Source of the DNA: Leucobacter sp.
GTDB lineage: Bacteria; Actinomycetota; Actinomycetes; Actinomycetales; Microbacteriaceae
Length of the DNA stretch: 9,437 nucleotides
Direction: 5' to 3'
Assembly (NCBI GenBank): GCA_031178565.1
Contig: JAPSIU010000090.1
Span: 1 to 9,437, forward strand
Part shown: piece after piece, positions 5,852 through 9,437 of the stretch
Position numbering within the stretch: position 1 is the stretch's first letter
Layout of the letters: every line of letters begins with the position of its first letter
Program-made: the position numbers and the translations under genes
Notes under the pieces: generated by a model
What the model saw: only the letters and a program-made list of their open reading frames with translations
The model's database searches: none
What the model was told of the DNA's origin: nothing

Positions 5852-7180
5852 TCACCAGCGCGACGCCGAGTAAGTCCCCAGGATTCCGCCTGCCTCGAAA
5901 GAGGTAAACGGGCTGGATGGATCGCCGCGGAGGGCGTATCCTGACGCCGCTTCCGGCGAGCCCGGGACGGCGGGCGACTCCTGCGGGGCGGAGTTCCCGG
6001 TCAGCTCGGCTGCGATCCGCAGCCGGTGGATCAGCGCCGCCCGGTCGATATTCGCGTGCACGATCTCTGCCGCGTCGGCGAGCGTCTTCTCGTAGGCGTC
6101 GACCGTGTACTCCGGTCGGGTGTGGATCGCACCGGGCACCTGTCGTGCGAAGCAGTAGATCCCGTGTCTCGCGGCGTACCCGCAGAGACGCTTCGATGAG
6201 GTGTCGTCGTCGACCATGTAGTCTCGCCCGGGCGCCCCCGTGCCCAGGTACAGGATCGATGGCATCGGTCGACCGGTGCCCACGTTCTCGGCGACCCGCT
6301 GCAGTTCGCGCGACAGGTCGGCGGAGGCGGTGGCGAAGGCCTGATCGATGAGCAGCCACGTCCCCGGGGTCTTCGGCCCGCTGATGTTCTGCCGCGCCTG
6401 GCCCATCGCCTTGACGAACTCGATCGCGCGTTCGCCGGGCGGGCCGCTCGTGTACCGATCGCGCATGAAGTAGACCTCGCCGATGAACCGCAGGGCGGTC
6501 GAGTACTGCGCCGACGGCAGCTGCGCGAACGACTCCGCGAAGTCGAGCTCGGCTCGCTGATGAGGCCGGAGTCCGTCGAGTCCGTCCGGCGTGGAGACGA
6601 GGGTGATGCTGCGGACGGTGAGATCCGGGTGACTCGTGATCTCGGCCGCGGCTTCGAGCGCGATGATCCCGCCCATGCTGTAGCCGACGAGATCGAGTTC
6701 TCGCTTGTTGCGTTCACGGGCGAGCCCGACCACCGCCTCGCCGATCTCCTGGGACGCGAGCGGGGCGTTGCCGTAGCTCACCGACCACGACTCGCCGTCG
6801 AGCACATGCTTCAACCCCGGAGCGAGTGTGTCGGCGAGGTGATCGGAGTCGTAGGAGCCGAAGCCATCGAAGAAGACCACGGCGGTGTGCGCGTGCTCGG
6901 CGTCCAGCGGATCCGCGTGCACGTCGACCGAGATCTGCGATTGCGCCCGCAGCGTCCTATTCGCATACGCGTCCGCCTGATAGCCGGCGAACACCGTGGT
7001 GAGCAGCAGTACGAGTGCGTGGATGGCGAGGCTGCGGTTCCGGTGCTTCCTCGCGACAGCCGCGAGGATCCGCGGCGGCACGGCCGAAGCGTCGACGCGC
7101 GTCGTATCGCTCCCCGACGACGGGCCCGCCTCGAGCGTCGGGTCGCCCGAGCGTGCGGGGGCGCGGCTGAGCTCGGTCAT
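5852..7180 (-). CDS. Membrane-anchored alpha/beta hydrolase (lipase/esterase-like)
   Basis: 442 residues from ATG at 7178-7180, chosen over the frame's upstream start at 7234 because GAGG lies eight bases before it. Residues 1-47 are polar and probably cytoplasmic. Residues about 50-68 (SLAIHALVLLLTTVFAGY) form one membrane span, without a clear cleavage site, so this is a signal anchor with the catalytic domain outside. The alpha/beta hydrolase core starts at HTAVVFFDGFGSYDSDH (98-114). The nucleophile elbow is GYSMGG with Ser168. LVSTPDGLDGL (194-204) follows the next strand. A catalytic acid is not certain (Asp319 or Asp324 are candidates); His353 in GAIHTRPEY is the likely catalytic His. 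The substrate is unknown; the anchor suggests an envelope or extracellular ester. The C-terminal ~45 residues look disordered. It lies between a zinc-ribbon gene and the small acidic ORF, probably in one unit. Confidence 0.85.
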   Translation of the reverse strand: MTELSRAPARSGDPTLEAGPSSGSDTTRVDASAVPPRILAAVARKHRNRSLAIHALVLLLTTVFAGYQADAYANRTLRAQSQISVDVHADPLDAEHAHTAVVFFDGFGSYDSDHLADTLAPGLKHVLDGESWSVSYGNAPLASQEIGEAVVGLARERNKRELDLVGYSMGGIIALEAAAEITSHPDLTVRSITLVSTPDGLDGLRPHQRAELDFAESFAQLPSAQYSTALRFIGEVYFMRDRYTSGPPGERAIEFVKAMGQARQNISGPKTPGTWLLIDQAFATASADLSRELQRVAENVGTGRPMPSILYLGTGAPGRDYMVDDDTSSKRLCGYAARHGIYCFARQVPGAIHTRPEYTVDAYEKTLADAAEIVHANIDRAALIHRLRIAAELTGNSAPQESPAVPGSPEAASGYALRGDPSSPFTSFEAGGILGTYSASRW

Positions 7181-7201
7181 GCCATCAGCCTCGCGCACGT
7201 A

Positions 7202-7231
7202 CCGCGGCGCGGGCAAATGCGCGCGCCGCGG
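7202..7231 (-). repeat. Perfect GC-rich hairpin before the hydrolase start
   Basis: CCGCGGCGCG (7202-7211) pairs over 10 bp with CGCGCCGCGG (7222-7231) around a ten-base loop. In the minus-strand transcript it ends 21 bases before the hydrolase ATG, inside the 133-base gap after the zinc-ribbon gene. No T tract follows. It could stall transcription, limit translation or protect an mRNA end. Confidence 0.55.
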
Positions 7232-7313
7232 CACGACGGAGCATCACGGCAACGCGGGGCGTCAGGGCGTCGCTGCGTCTCGGCGCCGTCCGGCTTCAGC
7301 AGAGCGGCGTCGC

Positions 7314-7487
7314 TCAGCAGGGTTCGGCTGAGAGCGGGCCCGCCAACGGCTCCGTCTCCGGACCCGCTGCGGCGTGCGGGAACTGGATCGCGCCGCAGCT
7401 GCACTCCCACCAGCGTCCGGTGAAGAGCATGCTGCTCATCTTGCAGTCCGGGCAGAGCGGCTCGTTCGGTGAGAGTTCGTGCAACAT
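7314..7487 (-). CDS. Small zinc-ribbon protein (57 residues)
   Basis: ATG at 7485-7487 follows AGGAGG with a five-base spacer, which rejects the longer frame reaching 7649. The protein starts MLHELSPNEPLCPDCKMSS. Four Cys form CPDC (residues 12, 15) and CSC (29, 31), a compact zinc-ribbon/rubredoxin-like knuckle with a WWEC motif. A Pro/Ala/Glu-rich tail ends in Cys57. It is probably a soluble zinc-binding protein; nothing shows whether it contacts nucleic acid or protein. It lies upstream of the hydrolase on the same strand with 133 bases between, so it could lead that transcript. Small zinc ribbons of this kind are common in Actinobacteria and mostly unstudied. Confidence 0.8.
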   Translation of the reverse strand: MLHELSPNEPLCPDCKMSSMLFTGRWWECSCGAIQFPHAAAGPETEPLAGPLSAEPC

Positions 7488-7492
7488 GAGCG

Positions 7493-7498
7493 CCTCCT
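7493..7498 (-). promoter_or_regulatory. Shine-Dalgarno site of the zinc-ribbon gene
   Basis: AGGAGG on the minus strand, five bases before ATG 7487. A possible -10, GATACT at 7510-7515, lies just upstream, with no clear -35. Confidence 0.7.
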
Positions 7499-7604
7499 CG
7501 TGGCTGCAGAGTATCGGGTACCTGCATTGAACTCCGCGCGAGATCGGCGAGGGAGGGGCTGGCGCCGAGGTGGGCGATGGGCTATAAGTCCCGGTGCGCG
7601 GCTG

Positions 7605-7621
7605 TAACCGGAAATAACCGG
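7605..7621 (+). repeat. Tandem TAACCGG repeats in a divergent promoter region
   Basis: TAACCGG occurs at 7605-7611 and 7615-7621, ten bases apart, about one helical turn. They sit 38-54 bases before the GTG at 7659, which is probably also the transcription start, so an activator or repressor site is plausible. The gap 7488-7658 separates two divergent genes. Confidence 0.4.
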
Positions 7622-7646
7622 TATCGCGGGGAGCGCAGCAGTGTGT

Positions 7647-7652
7647 CACTAT
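7647..7652 (+). promoter_or_regulatory. Possible -10 box, leaderless, for the 7659 gene
   Basis: CACTAT keeps the A2 and T6 of TANNNT and ends six bases before GTG 7659. No Shine-Dalgarno site precedes the start, so a leaderless transcript is inferred. The first base departs from consensus. Confidence 0.4.
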
Positions 7653-7658
7653 GGCTGA

Positions 7659-7997
7659 GTGGGGTTCTTAATTTACGGTGGCCTGGAGTATGAATTCGAG
7701 GATCGGGCGCTGGCCCACCTCAAAGTGGCAGCGGGGATGAAGCTCCGCCGGCAGGAGTGCTTCTTCCTGAGCTGGGCCGATCCCGCCCGCGCTGGAGGCG
7801 GCCGGGTGTCGCTGTGGATATCGCCGAACACACCAATGGTGTTCCGCTTCTCGGGGAGCCGGGCGCCGGAACTCAACACGACCTGGTTGAGCGCGCTTTC
7901 GGAGCTCTCGCATACGCCCCGCGGACTCGTCATGATCTCGGAGCGCGAGGCCGAAGCGCACAGCCGACAGCGGGTCGCGGACCACGGGGAGCGCTAG
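7659..7997 (+). CDS. DUF7882-like small protein typical of Microbacteriaceae
   Basis: 112 residues from GTG 7659. The N-terminus MGFLIYGGLEYEFEDRALAH is the family signature and fixes the start. It continues with LKLRRQE-like MKLRRQECFFLSW (residues 27-39), a Gly-rich turn, GRVSLWISPNTPMVFRFSGS (48-67), ELNTTWLSALSELSH and RGLVMISEREAEA. I recognise it as the abundant short actinobacterial family (as I recall, DUF7882) whose members are often mislabelled as ATP-dependent DNA ligase; no ligase motif is present here. The function is unknown, and it is soluble by composition. It is divergent from the zinc-ribbon gene. Family calls are from memory of the motif pattern. Confidence 0.8.
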   Translation: MGFLIYGGLEYEFEDRALAHLKVAAGMKLRRQECFFLSWADPARAGGGRVSLWISPNTPMVFRFSGSRAPELNTTWLSALSELSHTPRGLVMISEREAEAHSRQRVADHGER

Positions 7998-8113
7998 CCG
8001 AGCCGGGATCCGGCGCCCACGGCTTTCCCGATCGTGCTCTCGACGGGCAGGATACGCCGGTCTCGTGGACGCCACCACCCCCTGGTCCGCACCGCTCCTC
8101 CGGGCGATGCTGT

Positions 8114-8151
8114 CGGTATCGGTCGATCGGTGCGCGGTATCGATCGGCGCG
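8114..8151. repeat. Imperfect tandem repeat upstream of the metal-binding gene
   Basis: CGGTATCGGTCGATCGGTGCG (8114-8134) is followed at once by CGGTATCGATCGGCGCG (8135-8151), the same unit with four bases fewer. It ends 19 bases before ATG 8171 and so overlaps the expected promoter or leader. It is a candidate operator. The rest of 7998-8113 holds only a weak GCCGG/CCGGC hairpin (8002-8014) after the previous stop. Confidence 0.4.
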
Positions 8152-8170
8152 CAGTGAGAGGACGGCGGAG

Positions 8171-8407
8171 ATGCGTGGGACGTGCGAGACCTGCGGGAAC
8201 ACCTATGACAAAACGTTCACGGTGTCGAACGGCGAGAGGACGGCGACCTTCGACAGCTTCGAGTGCGCGGCGCACGCGATGGCGCCGCAGTGCTCGAGGT
8301 GCGGGTGCCGGATCCTCGGGCACGGGGTGGAGGCCGACGGAGTGATCTTCTGCTGCGCCCACTGCGCGCGCGCCGAGGGAGAGCACGAACTCGTGGACCG
8401 GGCCTGA
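8171..8407 (+). CDS. Cys-rich metallothionein-like metal-binding protein
   Basis: 78 residues from ATG 8171, with GAGAGGA about eight bases upstream. Nine Cys and four His are arranged as a CETC knuckle (5, 8), FECAAH (Cys32, His35), CSRCGC (41, 44, 46), His51 and FCCAHC (61, 62, 65; His64). The ending IxGHGVEADGxxFCCAHCA resembles the metal-cluster region of bacterial metallothioneins of the SmtA/BmtA type, while the N-terminal CxxC...TFDSFECA part resembles small zinc-ribbon proteins. It probably binds zinc or another soft metal in the cytosol, as storage, buffering or a structural adaptor. A hairpin follows the stop directly and a tandem repeat precedes the gene, so it may be its own regulated unit. 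Confidence 0.8.
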   Translation: MRGTCETCGNTYDKTFTVSNGERTATFDSFECAAHAMAPQCSRCGCRILGHGVEADGVIFCCAHCARAEGEHELVDRA

Positions 8408-8427
8408 TCCGGAACCGGGTTCCCGGA
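8408..8427 (+). terminator. Hairpin directly after the metal-binding gene
   Basis: TCCGG (8408-8412) pairs with CCGGA (8423-8427), and AACC (8413-8416) with GGTT (8418-8421), with a one-base bulge. It begins at the base after the stop codon. Only a short TGTTC follows, so it is a weak terminator. Confidence 0.4.
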
Positions 8428-8448
8428 TGTTCGGGGTCCACGAAACGT

Positions 8449-8487
8449 CCTCGGATCCTGATCGCCGGCGGAATCCGAGGGGAGGAG
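8449..8487 (+). promoter_or_regulatory. Hairpin abutting the Shine-Dalgarno site of the membrane protein gene
   Basis: CCTCGGAT (8449-8456) pairs perfectly with ATCCGAGG (8473-8480), loop 16 bases. GGAGG (8481-8485) follows immediately, so the fold could hinder ribosome access to the 8495 gene. Confidence 0.4.
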
Positions 8488-8494
8488 ATGCGGA

Positions 8495-8881
8495 GTGATG
8501 GCGACGCGGGACCCGGAAAGCGCCGGGAGCTCCGGACGTGATGAGCGCGATCCCACGAAGATGGCGAACCAGGCCGCACTACAGACCTCGAGCGGCCTCG
8601 TCTGGGTCGTGGTCGGCACGCTGTTCGCCGTCGTCAGTCTCGTCCCGCTCGCCGCCCTGATATTCGTGTCGCCGGGGCCCTCGTTGCCCGTCGCGATCGC
8701 CACGGGGATCCTGATCATCGTCCTCTACGCACTGATGCTCGGAGCTCGCCTCCGCATTCCCCGAGGACCGCGCAGGCTCCGCTTCATGGCGGTGTACATG
8801 CTCTCGATGGCGGGGATCGCTCTGCTCGGAGTGCTGATCTGCGCCCTGGTGGAGGGGGCCGCCGCGCAGGGACCCGCCTGA
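8495..8881 (+). CDS. Three-helix integral membrane protein, unknown function
   Basis: 128 residues from GTG 8495, with GGAGG nine bases upstream; ATG 8498, the next codon, is equally possible, and ATG 8561 would remove the charged N-terminus. Residues 1-33 are polar and charged. Three membrane spans follow: about 35-58 (LVWVVVGTLFAVVSLVPL...), 65-84 (LPVAIATGILIIVLYALMLG) and 96-118 (FRFMAV-type start through LLGVLICALV). A positively charged loop, RLRIPRGPRRLR (85-96), joins helices 2 and 3 and should lie inside the cell, putting the N-terminus outside by the positive-inside rule unless helix 1 is re-entrant. No enzymatic motif is seen. It follows the metal-binding gene by 87 bases, with a hairpin between, so co-transcription is uncertain. 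Confidence 0.75.
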   Translation: MMATRDPESAGSSGRDERDPTKMANQAALQTSSGLVWVVVGTLFAVVSLVPLAALIFVSPGPSLPVAIATGILIIVLYALMLGARLRIPRGPRRLRFMAVYMLSMAGIALLGVLICALVEGAAAQGPA

Positions 8882-8904
8882 GAACCGGATCGGGCGGCCG
8901 GTTC
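8882..8904 (+). terminator. Hairpin after the membrane protein gene
   Basis: GAACCGG (8882-8888) pairs perfectly with CCGGTTC (8898-8904), loop nine bases, starting right after the stop. There is no T tract. Nothing else is supported in 8905-9018. Confidence 0.4.
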
Positions 8905-9018
8905 GGAGGCCGTTTCGAGCCGCGCCCCCTGGATTCGGGGCCGTCGCGCCGCGGGTGCGCATGTCCGTGCAGTATCGAGCTCACCGGCACGCTTCGCGAG
9001 TTTCGAGTGGGTGGATGC

Positions 9019-9024
9019 TAGCGT
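9019..9024 (+). promoter_or_regulatory. -10 box of the exported coiled-coil protein gene
   Basis: TAGCGT fits TANNNT and would start transcription near 9031, leaving a leader of about 35 bases before ATG 9066. The -35 is not clear. Confidence 0.45.
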
Positions 9025-9065
9025 GGCGGAGGAAAACTCTGTCGAAGAACGGGTGTGGGGGCGGA

Positions 9066-9437
9066 ATGCGGAAGCGGATGACGAGTACGGCGAGGCGGGT
9101 GATCGGCGCGCTGGGCGTGGGGGTGATCGCGGCGGGGCTGCTCCTCGGCGGACAACTCGGATCGAGTCCGGCCCAGGCGGTCGACGGCGATCTGCCGACG
9201 TGGGAGGACGTCGAAGCCGCGAAGCAGAACGAATCGACCGCGGCCGCGAAGGTGACCGAGATCGAGGGTCTCCTCAAGGCGAGTCAGCAGGAGCTGGAGC
9301 GCCTCCGTGCGGAGTCGGAGCGCGCCAACGCCTCGTCCGCCCGCTTCTTGCTCTCCTCGGCCTGCGTCTGCAGGGTCAGCGCCTTCTCCGCGGCCTGCTG
9401 CGCGGCCGCTTCGGCTTCCTGCCACGAGGCGTTGGCG
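9066..9437 (+). CDS. Exported coiled-coil protein, 3'-truncated, with an apparently inverted internal segment
   Basis: 124 codons from ATG 9066 run off the window. Residues 1-38 are a signal peptide: MRKRMTSTARR, a hydrophobic core of Ala/Gly/Val/Leu, and a PAQA cleavage site before Val39. The mature start DLPTWEDVEAAKQNES and the following heptad-like helix (KVTEIEGLLKASQQELERLR) resemble the N-terminal coiled coil of microbacterial secreted proteins that often end in an NlpC/P60 (C40) peptidoglycan hydrolase domain; that domain would be outside the window. From codon 91 the character breaks: SARFLLSSACVCRVSAFS and on, with five Cys in about 20 residues. The reverse complement of 9337-9423 instead reads WQEAEAAAQQAAEKALTLQ then TQAEESKKRADEALA in the same frame, a natural continuation. 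Both orientations lack stops. Start and export are secure; the end of the visible part is doubtful. Confidence 0.7.
   Translation, partial: MRKRMTSTARRVIGALGVGVIAAGLLLGGQLGSSPAQAVDGDLPTWEDVEAAKQNESTAAAKVTEIEGLLKASQQELERLRAESERANASSARFLLSSACVCRVSAFSAACCAAASASCHEALA
9323..9437. repeat. 14-bp inverted repeats flanking an apparently flipped 87-bp segment
   Basis: CGCCAACGCCTCGT (9323-9336) is the exact reverse complement of ACGAGGCGTTGGCG (9424-9437), and the match stops one base inside. The right arm reaches the last base of the window, so the repeat may be longer. The enclosed 9337-9423 is 87 bases, 29 codons. Its reverse complement encodes the coiled coil expected here. It is a candidate intragenic invertible element, or a fold-back or assembly artefact. 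Confidence 0.75.

Noticed and set aside
7659..7997. ATP-dependent DNA ligase, a label used for similar proteins
   Set aside because: At 112 residues it has no KxDG motif or nucleotidyltransferase domain.
9018..9425. 135-codon minus-strand ORF under the coiled-coil gene
   Set aside because: Arg/Gly/Ala-rich shadow frame; the reverse-strand signal in 9337-9423 is in a different frame and is explained as a flipped piece of the plus-strand gene.

Overview
This window is high-GC DNA with strong G/C bias at third codon positions and Actinobacteria-type promoters (TANNNT -10 boxes). Two genes look leaderless. The small protein at 7659-7997 and the secreted coiled-coil protein at the right edge resemble families I know from Microbacteriaceae (Microbacterium, Leucobacter and relatives). 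I infer a chromosomal fragment of a Microbacteriaceae member; the genus cannot be fixed. Both edges cut a gene.

Layout, left to right. (1) 1-1127: 3' part of an AbgB-like M20D amidohydrolase. (2) 1175-1561: an MmcQ/YjbR-family protein on the same strand. (3) 1585-3567, minus strand and convergent with (2): a complete TPQ copper amine oxidase with recognisable active-site residues. (4) 3703-4126: a tRNA cluster, promoter then tRNA-Glu(TTC), tRNA-Asp(GTC), a terminator, tRNA-Phe(GAA) and a strong terminator. (5) 4325-4867: a leaderless yaeQ-like gene, convergent with a RibD_C/DHFR-like reductase (4908-5576, minus). (6) 5671-7487, minus: a likely three-gene group of a small zinc-ribbon protein, a membrane-anchored alpha/beta hydrolase and a 51-residue acidic protein. 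(7) 7659-8881, plus: a DUF7882-like small protein, a Cys-rich metallothionein-like protein and a three-helix membrane protein. (8) 9066-9437: the start of an exported coiled-coil protein, cut by the right edge.

Most of this is housekeeping or scattered accessory genes, and no defence system, CRISPR array, transposase or biosynthetic cluster is visible. Amine oxidase and amidohydrolase both fit nitrogen-compound catabolism, but they are convergent and not one operon.

The most notable signal is at the right edge. Between 14-bp perfect inverted repeats (9323-9336 and 9424-9437) the coding sequence appears flipped. The plus strand encodes a Cys-rich stretch unlike its surroundings, whereas the reverse complement of the same DNA continues the upstream coiled coil in frame. 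This is either an intragenic invertible segment or a fold-back/assembly artefact, and sequence beyond 9437 would decide.
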